From Variovorax sp. V213 (GTDB lineage: Bacteria > Pseudomonadota > Gammaproteobacteria > Burkholderiales > Burkholderiaceae_C): a stretch of 64,000 nt of DNA. Of the stretch, positions 30,036 to 38,653 are shown in pieces. Where the stretch lies: positions 806,001 through 870,000 of the forward strand of contig NZ_AP028665.1 of NCBI RefSeq assembly GCF_041154455.1, given 5' to 3'. The first letter of the stretch is position 1. Every line of letters starts with the position of its first letter. The position numbers and the translations under genes were made by a program. Under the pieces are notes generated by a model, which did no database searches, was not told the DNA's origin, and saw nothing but the letters and a program-made list of their open reading frames with translations.

Positions 30036-31049
30036 TCAGATGACTTCGGCCGGACCCGTGAGCACGCGCTGATATTTGCCCATCGCCTCGGGCTCGATGC
30101 CGAGCCAGCGCGCCACCTGGTCGACCTTGGCGCCCCGGCGCAGCTGGCGCAATGCGAAGGTATGGCGCAGCAGGAACGACCCGCCGCCGGTAACGTCGAT
30201 GCCCGCATCTTCCAGCACCTGTTTGGCGGCCACATACTGCGCTTCCTTGCTCCAGGGCTTGCCGGTGCGCGTGGACGGGAACAGGAAGTCGCCCGCGATC
30301 GGCGTCTCGGCGCGCACCTTCAGCCAGTGCTGGAGCAACTCGCCTGCCCAAGGAGCGATCGGTGCCTCGCGCGCCGGCGAGTTGCCGTTGCCCGGCACCG
30401 CAACCTTCCACGGACGTTCGCGCCGGCCGGCGATCTGCGACGTCGGCGCGTCGAGCCGCAGCACGCGGACGTCGCCGGGCGTGAGTCCCGCGCCCAGCTG
30501 CAGGGCGACCGCCACGCGATTGCGCAATGCCTGCCAGGTGAGCGCGGCCTGGCCGTGCCGGACGCCGGGCCGTGGCCGGGCGCTGGAGAGAAAGGTGATG
30601 AGATGCCGAGCCTCGGAGACCGAGAGAAATTCCGGCAGGGGATCCGCCCGCGCCGAATCCGCAAAGCGAACCTCGGGCTGTGTCGCGATCCATTCCGAGG
30701 CCGCGCCGTTGGCGGCCGTTCCGTGGGTCAGCGCGTGGTGGCGCAGCACTCGGTCGATCAGCCGGAGCAGGCGCAGTGCATAACGCGGAGACAGCGACAG
30801 GTCGTCGCTCTTCATGCCGAAGCGCGCCTGCTGGAACGCCGACAGATCGCCCGTGTCCAGCGACGCCAGCGTCACGGCGGGCGACTGGCCCAGGCACCAG
30901 GCCGTGAAACTGCCCCACATGTCCCGATAGACCGCGATCGAAGAGGGCTGCCGCAAGGCGCCGTTTTCCTGCTGCGCCGCAAGCCAGCGATCGAAAGCGG
31001 CTTGGTGCGACTCGCCGGAGGGCTCGGGGAAGAGTGGAAGTGACGGCAT
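30036..31049 (-). CDS. Tyrosine recombinase/phage-integrase-like protein with degenerate active site
   Basis: A 337-residue protein with an N-terminal SAM-like core-binding domain (about residues 15-115, AFDRWLAAQQENG onward) and a catalytic domain (about 140-330). The tyrosine nucleophile is present (GKYQRV, near residue 326), as is the second arginine (LLRHTFAL). However, the first catalytic Arg position reads GAGLTPGDV, the HxxR histidine is Phe (GSFLLRH), and the LGH histidine is Ile (WLGIEP). It may be inactive, or use a shifted set as some orphan recombinases do. It is convergent with the GntR gene, with 27 bases between them. No attachment-site duplication is seen by eye near it, and an IS3 scar lies just upstream. 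Confidence 0.75.
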   Translation of the reverse strand: MPSLPLFPEPSGESHQAAFDRWLAAQQENGALRQPSSIAVYRDMWGSFTAWCLGQSPAVTLASLDTGDLSAFQQARFGMKSDDLSLSPRYALRLLRLIDRVLRHHALTHGTAANGAASEWIATQPEVRFADSARADPLPEFLSVSEARHLITFLSSARPRPGVRHGQAALTWQALRNRVAVALQLGAGLTPGDVRVLRLDAPTSQIAGRRERPWKVAVPGNGNSPAREAPIAPWAGELLQHWLKVRAETPIAGDFLFPSTRTGKPWSKEAQYVAAKQVLEDAGIDVTGGGSFLLRHTFALRQLRRGAKVDQVARWLGIEPEAMGKYQRVLTGPAEVI

Positions 31050-31232
31050 AAAAATACGCTAACGGCGGGACCTTGGTGTTGGGAAGCAAGTTCGCCGGCC
31101 GGCGCGGTGGTGGGTGGGTGTCGCGTGATTGGCTTGCCGTTAGTGTATTTACTTCTTGCGATGAAAGACATCACTGGGCGATGCTAACGAACAGTAAAAG
31201 CGTCGAAAGAATAAAGTCCGTCGGCGTGCTAC

Positions 31233-31340
31233 TGAAAATTGGCCCCCTGGGGATGCGGACAAAAACTTGGACTGGTTTTATGTCGCGAGTCCGAGACTGT
31301 GCCGGTATTCGATGGGACTGAGAGAGCCCAGGGAGATCTA
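31233..31340 (-). mobile_element. IS3-family remnant: end of orfB plus terminal repeat
   Basis: On the reverse strand a reading frame gives SLGSLSPIEYRHSLGLAT followed by TAA (stop at 31278-31280). This is the well-known C-terminal tail of IS3-family OrfB transposases. It is followed outward by GGGGGCCAATTTTCA-type sequence (about 31233-31247) that looks like the element's terminal inverted repeat. An in-frame TAG precedes the tail at about 31341, so the rest of the element has been lost. Only about 100 bp survive. The remainder of 31050-31417 shows no gene. Confidence 0.75.
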
Positions 31341-31417
31341 GAACCCCGGCCTGCAACACGCGCCAACAGCCCTGCCAACAGGGCCCAGCCTTCGGCGTGG
31401 GGTATTTCAGCGGCCTG

Positions 31418-32317
31418 CTAAGCCGCCTGTCGCAGGGACGCGCGCGCGCACGCCAGGAACGGCTCGATGAGAGGGCTGTCCCAATCGCTGCGCCAACAGG
31501 CGCCGACGTCCATCTTGGCGTCGACGTTGCGCAAGGGCCTGAACACCACGCCCGGCGGCCGGCCGATGCGTGCGCAGGCGGGCAAGATGGCCACGCCCTT
31601 GCCCGCCAGCACGAGCGCCAGCGCCGACACCGTGGTCCCGACCCGTTGCGCAATCGGCATGCTGACATCATGCCGCCGAAGCATCGAGGCGATGACGGAT
31701 TTGTCGACGTCCCCCCCGGGGGCAGGGAGCCCGATGAGGGGCATGCCCGACAGCCGCGCCAGCGGAACGCTGGACGTCCGGGCCAGGGGCGAATCGGCCC
31801 GCACGGCCAGCATCAGGGGCTGGCTGCCGATGCGCTCGACCGCAATGCCTGTGTGGGCGATGGGCGGAATGCAGATGGCCACGGACACTTGCGAATCGGC
31901 GATGGCCGAGACGTTGTTGACGGCATTGAGCTCCACGTACTGGATCTCCACATCCGGCAGCTTCGCGCGCAGCGCGTTCGCCAAGCGGGGCAGCACCAAG
32001 TAGGAAAGCACGACCATGGTGCCGACCGTGAGCCGTCCCCGGCTGCCCGAGCCGATGGCGCGCGCGGCGTCGAATCCTTCATTGGCAAGCAGCAGCGCTT
32101 CCTTCGCACGCTGGAAGAGCGCATTGCCGGCATCGGTGATTTCCATGCCCCGCGCCGCCCTGCGAAACAGCGGCGTGCCCACCGCCGCCTCCAGATTCTT
32201 GATGTGAACCGACAGCGGCGGCTGGGCCATGTTCAGCCGCTGCGCCGCCTTTCCGACGCTGCGTTCCTCGGCGACAGCCACGAAGTAGCGGAGCGTTCTG
32301 AAGTCTGGTGCTGCCAT
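31418..32317 (-). CDS. LysR-family regulator (CbbR/CatR-like length)
   Basis: A 299-residue LTTR. The N-terminal winged HTH is typical (LRYFVAVAEERSVGKAAQRL, then MAQPPLSVHIKNLEAAVGTPLFRR). The effector domain (about 90-290) contains GRLTVGTMVVLSYLVLPRL and ALVLAGKGVAILP. ATG 32317 begins four residues before the conserved FRTLRYF; an upstream stretch in the same frame is unrelated. LysR genes usually regulate a divergent neighbour, but no convincing gene remains on that side (32318-33466 looks decayed). It is therefore an orphan, and its target may have been lost by the IS3 event or other rearrangement. Confidence 0.88.
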   Translation of the reverse strand: MAAPDFRTLRYFVAVAEERSVGKAAQRLNMAQPPLSVHIKNLEAAVGTPLFRRAARGMEITDAGNALFQRAKEALLLANEGFDAARAIGSGSRGRLTVGTMVVLSYLVLPRLANALRAKLPDVEIQYVELNAVNNVSAIADSQVSVAICIPPIAHTGIAVERIGSQPLMLAVRADSPLARTSSVPLARLSGMPLIGLPAPGGDVDKSVIASMLRRHDVSMPIAQRVGTTVSALALVLAGKGVAILPACARIGRPPGVVFRPLRNVDAKMDVGACWRSDWDSPLIEPFLACARASLRQAA

Positions 32318-32963
32318 ACGCTGTGCATATGCCTTATCAAGAAAACAGTATTGGACCCGATGGTGCGGCGCATCAATCATTTGCGCCATGAAGAAGTTTC
32401 CCCGTCTTCCGAAGACCGAGATCCGCGAAATGTCCGCCGCGAGGATGCGCGCACTCGTCGCGCAGCGCAAACAGAAGGCCCACCCTGAGGAGGCGAAGGT
32501 CGTCACTACCGGCCGGGGCAGTGCGCAGGACATCAAGGAAAACCGGTTGATGCCAGAGTTCCTTGCTGCTGCGGTGGCGTCCACCAGTTCGATCCGAACG
32601 TTGCGTGCTTGGGTCATTCCGGGCACCGAAAAGGAATGTGCGATGGCCACCGAACGCGTTCGGCCTGGATGCAGCTCTGCCTGCATTGGCGCCCGGGCCG
32701 GGAATAAGTACCAGACGGGTTCGCAATCGTCCTACCGCCTCAGGGGAGTGGCTGCTTAGAGTTCATCTCTCTCCTCAACTCCGCCGCCGCGATGACGGCT
32801 CGATGCCGGCGATAAACAACTCCGCCAACTCGGTACGCGAGCATCGGCATGACCATGAAACCGGCGTTGGCCACCGCTCAGCCGGACTCGCAATTCACTC
32901 ATGCAGTGTCTGAATTGGATCGCTCTTCCCGGTGAGATTTTCTCCTTGCAGATGATTTCGGCA

Positions 32964-32983
32964 AATGTCGGGGACCCGACATT
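32964..32983. promoter_or_regulatory. 20-bp perfect dyad, copy 1 (AATGTCGGG-GA-CCCGACATT)
   Basis: Perfect 9-base arms around GA, in AT-rich non-coding DNA. A 16/20 match lies at 54084-54103, upstream of the autotransporter gene, and both have ATATCACC nearby. Recurrence at the two ends of the same island suggests one regulator acting on both. The candidate regulators are the LysR proteins, the Crp-type protein (59279) and the pseudo-receiver protein (53163); none can be preferred. Confidence 0.55.
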
Positions 32984-32996
32984 CATATCACCGGAG

Positions 32997-33012
32997 CCGT
33001 GTGACTGTCCAG
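32997..33012 (+). repeat. 16-bp repeat CCGTGTGACTGTCCAG, left copy
   Basis: Identical to 63702-63717 on the opposite strand. Each copy lies upstream of one of the two paralogous LysR genes, at a similar distance (about 455 and 370 bases from the starts). This indicates that the upstream regions, not just the genes, descend from a common duplication, or that this is a shared binding site. Confidence 0.7.
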
Positions 33013-33129
33013 TGACGGTGTTGCAACTCACACGCTTTATGTCGCCGGATTGCCAAAAATTCCTCAAATTTCGCAGGATGCCGCGTTGTTACAGTGGTTA
33101 AGATTTGAATGCATTTCAATCGCCAGATA

Positions 33130-33144
33130 ACACCATATTGGTGC
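33130..33144. promoter_or_regulatory. LysR-type dyad upstream of LysR copy 1 (ACACC-N5-GGTGC)
   Basis: ACACC-ATATT-GGTGC, about 320 bases upstream of the ATG at 33467. The counterpart upstream of the paralogue is GCACC-GAAAT-GGTGC (63584-63598). Surrounding bases (TTAAGATTT upstream and a GATG downstream) are also partly conserved between the two loci. This is a plausible autoregulatory site. Confidence 0.55.
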
Positions 33145-33466
33145 GAGATGAAAATATGGAGATTGCATTTGGCGACTGAATTCGTTGAGGCATCTCATTG
33201 CGGATAAACGCATGAACTGTTTGCTCAGCTGCGTTTTGATAAAGGGTGAATCAAATAATAAATAGATTCCATGAGTTGAATTGAGTGCTGAACGGTATTG
33301 GGGCGCTTTGGTGTTGGAGGCAAATCAAGCTGGCTGCTTGATTGATTGTGGATGCAGGCCGGGAATGGTGCACCGTTCGTAGAAGCGGTTTTTGTTGAGC
33401 TGAACAATGCCTCTTTCCGGAAGAAAGGTGCGGAAGGGCACGCGTTGCACTCAAGTTCGAGGAAAC

Positions 33467-34357
33467 ATGGATTTATTGATGTCGGATGTGCGGCTTTTCG
33501 TGAAAGCCGTCGAGGTGGGAGGGTTGACGCAAGCGGCCGACGCGTTGAGCGTGCCCAAGGCATCCGCGTCCCGGCAGCTCAAGAGGCTGGAGGCCTTGGT
33601 CGGCCACACGCTCCTGCACCGGGGGGCAGGTCGTTTCGGTCTTACCGGGGAAGGGCGCGAGTTCCTTTCCACGGCGAAGGAAGTTCTGGAGGCAGTGAAC
33701 CAGGCGCTCTCGCGGCTCTCCGACACCAACGAAGCCCTGACAGGCCAACTGCGGATCGCGGTTCCCGGCTATCTCGGCCGTGAACTGCTCTCCTCGCACC
33801 TGTCGGGCTTCATGGCCGCGCATCCCCTGCTCAAGCTCACCGTCGACGTGAACTACGATCGCGTGGATCTGTTTCGCGAAGACGCCGACGTGGCCATCCG
33901 GGTGGGGCTCGAGGGCTGCGAAGACCTCGTCGCGAGACGCATCAAGAGGCAGATCCTTGTCCTGTGCGCCGCACCCTGGTATCTCGAGCGCCATCCGGTG
34001 ATCGAGAAGGTCGACGATCTCGCGGGACACTATTTTTTGACCTGTGGTCCGGAGCGGCAGGCCATGGAAATGGTCGTTCCGGGTCTCGACCGGGAGTACA
34101 TCGTCAGGGCCGCGGGCGTATTCCGGGCCAACGATCCGGAATTGCTGCTGAGACTCGCCTGCTCGGCCGGCGGGATCGCCTTGGTCCCTCTTCTTTGTGC
34201 CAAAGCCGCGATCCAGGGCGGCTCTTTGGTCGCTGTCCTTCCGTCGTTCGAGCTGATGCCGGAAGAATTGAATCTGACGTATTTGCCCGCGCGGCGTAAT
34301 ACCCGAAAAATCAGAGCCTTCGTCGACTTCATATCCAAGGCGCTAGAGCAAGCCTGA
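33467..34357 (+). CDS. LysR-family regulator, island copy 1
   Basis: A 296-residue LTTR of the CrgA/DmlR-like group. The HTH has VRLFVKAVEVGGLTQAADAL, then VPKASASRQLKRLEALVG. The effector domain starts at GQLRIAVPGYLGRELL and ends LPARRNTRKIRAFVDFISKALEQA. It is a close paralogue of the reverse-strand gene at 62321-63334; the two are alike over the full length with scattered substitutions. ATG 33467 has GAGGAAAC just upstream, and the paralogue starts the same way (MDLLMSDVR). It is the gene immediately before the + strand surface-protein series, which makes it a candidate activator. Confidence 0.92.
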   Translation: MDLLMSDVRLFVKAVEVGGLTQAADALSVPKASASRQLKRLEALVGHTLLHRGAGRFGLTGEGREFLSTAKEVLEAVNQALSRLSDTNEALTGQLRIAVPGYLGRELLSSHLSGFMAAHPLLKLTVDVNYDRVDLFREDADVAIRVGLEGCEDLVARRIKRQILVLCAAPWYLERHPVIEKVDDLAGHYFLTCGPERQAMEMVVPGLDREYIVRAAGVFRANDPELLLRLACSAGGIALVPLLCAKAAIQGGSLVAVLPSFELMPEELNLTYLPARRNTRKIRAFVDFISKALEQA

Positions 34358-34517
34358 TTTGCGCCTGCCGCATCGGAGGCCTTCGTGGCTCCGGCGGTTT
34401 CTTCCACGTTCCATTTTTTAACGGCGATGCAGCCGGGCTTCCGCACGCCCCTGCGTTGCCGCAGGCAGTTCCACGCATTGACAGGACGGTACGCGGTCTC
34501 GGCGGGCAAATTGAAAA

Positions 34518-34666
34518 GAGGTTCCGAAATTGGAACCTCCACTTTCAAAAGTGGAACCCTGTTTTCTGTAGCCGCCGCAGGCAAAATCGGTGTTGGTTAC
34601 AAGTGAAAGCGAACGTACATTTCCGCGAATTGAGAGGTTGACGTCGGTTGGACGCGTCCGCGGAAA
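34518..34666. promoter_or_regulatory. Tandem palindromes upstream of the DUF11 gene series
   Basis: Within the 400-base gap 34358-34758 are three inverted repeats. They are GAGGTTCC-GAAATT-GGAACCTC (34518-34539), the adjoining CCACTTT-CA-AAAGTGG (34539-34554, followed by a third GGAACC) and TTTCCGCG/CGCGGAAA (34620-34627 and 34659-34666). The first two share bases at their junction and could form alternative hairpins, or be operators for two dimers. The region probably drives the first surface gene at 34759. No T-run fits a terminator for the LysR gene. Confidence 0.5.
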
Positions 34667-34758
34667 AAAGTTTCGCTGCATTGTGACTTATTTCCAGGTA
34701 TTTGTGACCCTGCTGGCGATTCGTGCCGAATTGCCGTGATCTTTGAACTGGAGCAATC

Positions 34759-35400
34759 ATGCTTATACAAAAACTGACTCAATCTTTTTTCCGCTCCGCA
34801 GGCAGGCTGCCTGCTTTGGCTGCACGCTTTGGCGCCGGAATGATCGCCGTGGCCAGCCTGGCTGCGCCGGCCTCGGCGCAGCCTGTCGCAACCCCGTCCG
34901 CGCTCGCTCCCGAGAAAACCGTTGCGGTCGCCCTGACGCAATTCAAGGTGGTGAAGGCTGCGGACGGCAAGGAGCAGCTGCTGGATGCCTCCTCCGTCAA
35001 GCCGGGCGACATCCTGGAATACCGGGCAACCTACATCAACAAAACCGGCAAGGCGGTTTCCGGCCTGGTTGCCGATCTGCCGATCCCCGAGGGGCTCGAG
35101 TACCTGCCGCGCAGCGCCAAGCCCGGTGCCGCATTGGTCAAGGCGGCCACCAAGGACGGCGTTTACGGCGCCGAGCCGCTGACGCGGAAGGCCGCGAACA
35201 ACAAGACGGAGCCCGTGCCCTACAGCGACTACCGCGCATTGCGCTGGACGCTCGGCCAGCTGCCCGCCGGCGGCGAAACCGCCGTGACTGCACGCGCCAA
35301 GGTCGAGGTCGTCGTTCCGCCCGAGCCGAAGACCTCCGCCGCCGCGCCGCAGGCGCCACCTGTGATGGTGCAGTCCGCTGCAGGCGCTGCCTCGCGCTGA
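34759..35400 (+). CDS. Exported single-domain DUF11-like protein
   Basis: A 213-residue exported protein, with a long signal peptide probably cleaved after PASAQP. One DUF11-like immunoglobulin fold follows (about residues 58-180): VKPGDILEYRATYINKTG, VSGLVADLPIPEGLEYL and LRWTLGQLPAGGETAVTARAKV. The C-terminus is Ala/Pro-rich. DUF11 domains are found in surface and cell-wall proteins of uncertain role. The ribosome site is CTGGAGCAATC. As the smallest and first member of the series it may be a periplasmic or surface adaptor for the larger DUF11 proteins. A terminator-like hairpin follows, suggesting it is made in excess over the downstream genes. Confidence 0.75.
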   Translation: MLIQKLTQSFFRSAGRLPALAARFGAGMIAVASLAAPASAQPVATPSALAPEKTVAVALTQFKVVKAADGKEQLLDASSVKPGDILEYRATYINKTGKAVSGLVADLPIPEGLEYLPRSAKPGAALVKAATKDGVYGAEPLTRKAANNKTEPVPYSDYRALRWTLGQLPAGGETAVTARAKVEVVVPPEPKTSAAAPQAPPVMVQSAAGAASR

Positions 35401-35461
35401 GGTCGTGGTGGTTTCGCCTCCTGGCTTCCGTTCCCTTGCTTTCCTTTGCTATTGCGCGCAC

Positions 35462-35509
35462 CCCGGCCAATGTCTTCCGCCCGCGGAATCCATGAGCCGG
35501 GCTTTTTTT
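35462..35509 (+). terminator. Terminator-like hairpin with T-run after the first DUF11 gene
   Basis: CCCGGC (35462-35467) pairs with GCCGGG (35496-35501), and alternatively GCCCG (35479-35483) with CGGGC (35498-35502). Either way the stem is directly followed by TTTTTTT (35503-35509). It lies between the 213-residue and 969-residue genes, 33 bases before the next start, and is a plausible partial terminator or attenuator. Confidence 0.6.
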
Positions 35510-35541
35510 GTTCCTTTTTTTGACAACCGAGGAGAAACCAC

Positions 35542-38451
35542 GTGAGTCCCACCTTGCCAACCCGGCGCATCGGCTTGAGGCCGAGAGCCACATGGGCTGG
35601 CGCCGCAGTTCTGTCGCTGGGCTTCCTGTTTGGAAGCTCGAGCGCACTTGCAGCGCCACCGCCCGCCAATACCGTCATCGGTAACCAGGCTTCGGCCACC
35701 TATTCGGATTCGTCCGGCACCACGCAGCTGGCCACCTCCAACCTGGTGCAAACCACGGTGCAGCAGGTCGGCTCGTTCACGCTGGACACGTTCAACCAGG
35801 TCACGACCACGATCGTCAACACCAAGCTCGGCGCCGCAGGCTCGGTGGTGTACGCACCGCACATCTTGACCAACACCGGCAACGGCTCGGACACCTTCAC
35901 CATCACGGTGGATGCCGACAACGATGCCTTCTCGAAGGTCGAGGTCTATCCCGACGCGAACGGCGACGGCATGCCCGACAGCACCACGCCGCTGTGTACC
36001 GCCGCGCCCGCCGCAGTCTGCAGCGTGCCCGCGCAGACCGTGCCCGGCAACAACGGCACGTTCCAGTTTGTCGTGGCCTACACGATCCCCGGCACAGCCA
36101 CCACGCCGACCACGCCGTTCGATACCGCCACCATCACGGCCACCCCGGGCACGCCGGCGCTGTACACGGCGCCGAACACCTCGGCAGCGGACAAGGACCA
36201 GGTCAACCTGACGACGGTCGCCGCCTTCGGTGCCACCAAGTCGATCGGCGTTCCGGCAGTGGCCGGCCCCGGCGGCGCGGCCTGGCCGCTCGCGAGCACC
36301 GGCGGCCCGCGCTCGTCGTCGGCTTCGTGCTCGACGACCTGGGCTGCAGGCCTGGCTTCCAGCGCGACCTGCCAGTACACGGTCTACACGCTGACTTTCA
36401 ACAACACCGGCGGAGCGCCCGGCAAGTTCGCCCTGTCGGACACGTTGCCATCGGGCTTCACCTATGTCGCGGGTTCTGCCGTCTGGAGCAGCGCCCCAGG
36501 CGTGGCGCTGGGTGACGGTGCTGGCGGCGATCCGGCCGGCATCGACTTCCAGGTGGCCGGCAGCACGCTGAACGCCGTCGTGAATTCGCTCGGCCAGAAC
36601 GTCACGCAGACGATCAGCTTCGTGGTGTTGGTGAACAACACGGCTGTGGTCGGCACCTCGACCACGACCAACGTGGGCCAGTACAACCCGACGGATTCTC
36701 CGACCGCCACCGCAACGGCGATCGGTACCCTGGGTTCGAGCACCAACCCGGCTGCCTACACCGTCGTCGCCAGCTACGGCCTCGTCGTGGGTACCAACCC
36801 CTCGACCGCGGCAACGGCAGTCGACACGGTGGCTGGCACGCCCAACGGCACGGCGGCTGACACGACCACGCAGCCTTCGGTGGTTGCAGGCGGCAGTGTC
36901 AAGTTCCCGCAGACCGTGTTCAACACCGGCAGCGGCGTCGACAGCATCAACCTCAGCATCGCCAACGGAACGTTCCCGGCGGGCACGACCTTCCTGCTGT
37001 TCGCGGCGGACGGCGTGACGCCGCTGCTCGACACCACAGGCGACGGCGTGCCCGACACCGGTCCGATTCCGGTCGGCGGCAGCACCAACATCGTCGTGCA
37101 GGCCAACGTTCCGGCCAGCGCCACGGTGGGCTCGGGTCCGTTCAACGCGGTCCTGACCGGCCGCTCGGCGAACGACCCGACCAAGCTCGACGCCACGCTC
37201 GACCAGGTCACCATCGTTGTCGGTTCGCTCGTTGACCTGACCAACAGCGCAGCCGGTACCGGCTCGGGTTCGGTGGCAGGCGGTGACTTGGGCCCAGGCC
37301 CCAGCCCACAGCCGACCACGACCAACAGCACGGCTGCGGGCACCGGCACGATCTTCACGCTTTTCGTCAAGAACAACGATGCAGGCGGTCCGGCAACGCA
37401 GACCTACACGCTGGCGGCCAGCCAGTCCACCGGCTTCCCGGGCACGCTGCCGGCGGGCTGGACGGTGAAGTTCGTGGCAGCGGGCGGTACCTGTGCCGCC
37501 GCGGCCATTGCCAACGTGACCGTGGCTGCCGGTGCGCAGCAGCAAGTCGATGCCTGCGTGACGCCTCCCGCCACGCAAACGCCTGTGACGGCTCAGCCGA
37601 TCTACTTCCGCGTGCAATCGACCGCTGTGGCATCGACCGGCGTGCTCGTGTCCGACGCCAAGCAGGACGCGGTGACCGTGACCACGGCAGCAACGCTGGG
37701 CGCCACCCTGACGCCCAACAACGTCGGCCAGGTCGCTCCGGGCGGCACCGTCGTCTATGCGCACACGCTGACCAACATCGGCAACCAGAGCTGCGGCGCG
37801 TACACGCTCACGGCCACCGTGCCGGCTGCCGACGCGACGCTGGGCTGGACCACCGCGATCTACCTCGACGTGAATGGCGACGGCCAGATCGATGCGGGCG
37901 ACACGCTCGTCACCGGCCCGATCGCCGGTCCGCTGGCGGCAGGCGCAACGCAGAAGCTGCTGGTGCGCGTGTTCGCACCGGGCGGCGCCAGCGCCGGCGC
38001 AACCGATACGGCCACCGTGACGGCGACGTTCACCGATCCGGCACCGAACTGCGGCGCGCCTTCGGCCACCGACATCAGCACCGTGATCACCGGCCAGATC
38101 CGCGTCGTCAAGACGCAGGCCGCCGACATCGCCTGCGACGGTACGGCTGACGCCGCCTTCGCAGCGACGCCCCTGTCGCTGAAGCCCGGCCAGTGCATCG
38201 TGTACCAGGTCGTCGCGACCAATGAAGGCACTGCGCCGATCACCAACATCGCGATCAACGACGCGGCGCCTGCATTCACCAGCCTCACCGGTGCGACGCA
38301 GCCAGCCAACCAGTGCGTCTCCACGGGCGTGACCGGCACCGCGCTGGCCTATGCCCAGACCGCGACGGCGGTGAGCTGTGGCAGCGCGGCCAACACCGTG
38401 GCTCCGGCCGGTACGGCCACCTTGACCTTCGCCGTACGCATCAACCAGTGA
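35542..38451 (+). CDS. Large exported DUF11-repeat protein, 969 residues
   Basis: An exported protein made of tandem DUF11/immunoglobulin-like modules. GTG 35542 follows a strong GAGGAGA ribosome site. The signal peptide ends near SALAAPPP. Modules are marked by recurring phrases such as VYAPHILTNTGNGSDTFTIT, YTLTFNNTGGAPGKFALSD, VVYAHTLTNIGNQSCGAYTL and VYQVVATNEGTAPITNIAIND. DxDGD-type loops (DANGDGMPDS, DVNGDGQIDAGD) look like calcium-binding sites. There is no barrel or membrane anchor, so it is either secreted or assembled with the outer-membrane anchor encoded next. The N-terminus (VIGNQASATYSD) resembles that of the anchor (VIRNVAKASYVP). Confidence 0.8.
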   Translation: MSPTLPTRRIGLRPRATWAGAAVLSLGFLFGSSSALAAPPPANTVIGNQASATYSDSSGTTQLATSNLVQTTVQQVGSFTLDTFNQVTTTIVNTKLGAAGSVVYAPHILTNTGNGSDTFTITVDADNDAFSKVEVYPDANGDGMPDSTTPLCTAAPAAVCSVPAQTVPGNNGTFQFVVAYTIPGTATTPTTPFDTATITATPGTPALYTAPNTSAADKDQVNLTTVAAFGATKSIGVPAVAGPGGAAWPLASTGGPRSSSASCSTTWAAGLASSATCQYTVYTLTFNNTGGAPGKFALSDTLPSGFTYVAGSAVWSSAPGVALGDGAGGDPAGIDFQVAGSTLNAVVNSLGQNVTQTISFVVLVNNTAVVGTSTTTNVGQYNPTDSPTATATAIGTLGSSTNPAAYTVVASYGLVVGTNPSTAATAVDTVAGTPNGTAADTTTQPSVVAGGSVKFPQTVFNTGSGVDSINLSIANGTFPAGTTFLLFAADGVTPLLDTTGDGVPDTGPIPVGGSTNIVVQANVPASATVGSGPFNAVLTGRSANDPTKLDATLDQVTIVVGSLVDLTNSAAGTGSGSVAGGDLGPGPSPQPTTTNSTAAGTGTIFTLFVKNNDAGGPATQTYTLAASQSTGFPGTLPAGWTVKFVAAGGTCAAAAIANVTVAAGAQQQVDACVTPPATQTPVTAQPIYFRVQSTAVASTGVLVSDAKQDAVTVTTAATLGATLTPNNVGQVAPGGTVVYAHTLTNIGNQSCGAYTLTATVPAADATLGWTTAIYLDVNGDGQIDAGDTLVTGPIAGPLAAGATQKLLVRVFAPGGASAGATDTATVTATFTDPAPNCGAPSATDISTVITGQIRVVKTQAADIACDGTADAAFAATPLSLKPGQCIVYQVVATNEGTAPITNIAINDAAPAFTSLTGATQPANQCVSTGVTGTALAYAQTATAVSCGSAANTVAPAGTATLTFAVRINQ

Positions 38452-38465
38452 TGCGCGATTGAGTC

Positions 38466-38496
38466 GCCGGCAGGCCGCTTCGGGCCTGCCGGCTTT
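38466..38496 (+). terminator. Strong GC hairpin after the 969-residue gene
   Basis: Perfect 11-base arms GCCGGCAGGCC (38466-38476) and GGCCTGCCGGC (38483-38493) around GCTTCG, followed by TTT. It begins 15 bases after the stop codon. The short T-run makes it a weak terminator or mRNA-stabilising hairpin. Together with the hairpin at 35462 it would step down expression along the series. Confidence 0.65.
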
Positions 38497-38653
38497 ACGC
38501 GAGGCGCCGCCTTCACGGCTGCGCTTCGCCTTTTTCCCCTGCTGCTTTTGGCGCGTGTGCTCCCACACGCGCGCATGCCGGCGGCAGAGGAAAAAGACCC
38601 AGGTATTCACGGCCCCAGCAGGCGCCGACGGAAGGTTAAGCGGAGTGCAATTC

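Larger units (their letters stand above)
32318..33466. other. Gene-poor AT-richer spacer between two LysR genes
   Basis: About 1.15 kb without a gene I can support. A 123-codon frame at 32388-32759 (+) shows no known motif and no coding texture. From about 32.9 kb to 33.4 kb the sequence is markedly AT-richer than the surroundings. It contains three items listed separately: a 20-bp dyad (32964-32983), a 16-bp repeat shared with 63.7 kb (32997-33012) and a LysR-type dyad (33130-33144). It serves as the upstream regulatory region of the LysR gene at 33467 and the left border of the surface-protein island. Confidence 0.5.

Noticed and set aside
32388..32759. Possible small gene divergent from the LysR gene at 31418
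   Set aside because: A 123-codon frame without a ribosome site, family motif or coding texture; both other frames are equally open in parts.
33145..33466. AT-rich stretch considered as a replication origin or attachment site
   Set aside because: There are no DnaA-box clusters or direct repeats suggesting att sites. It is explained more simply as a regulatory or foreign-DNA spacer.
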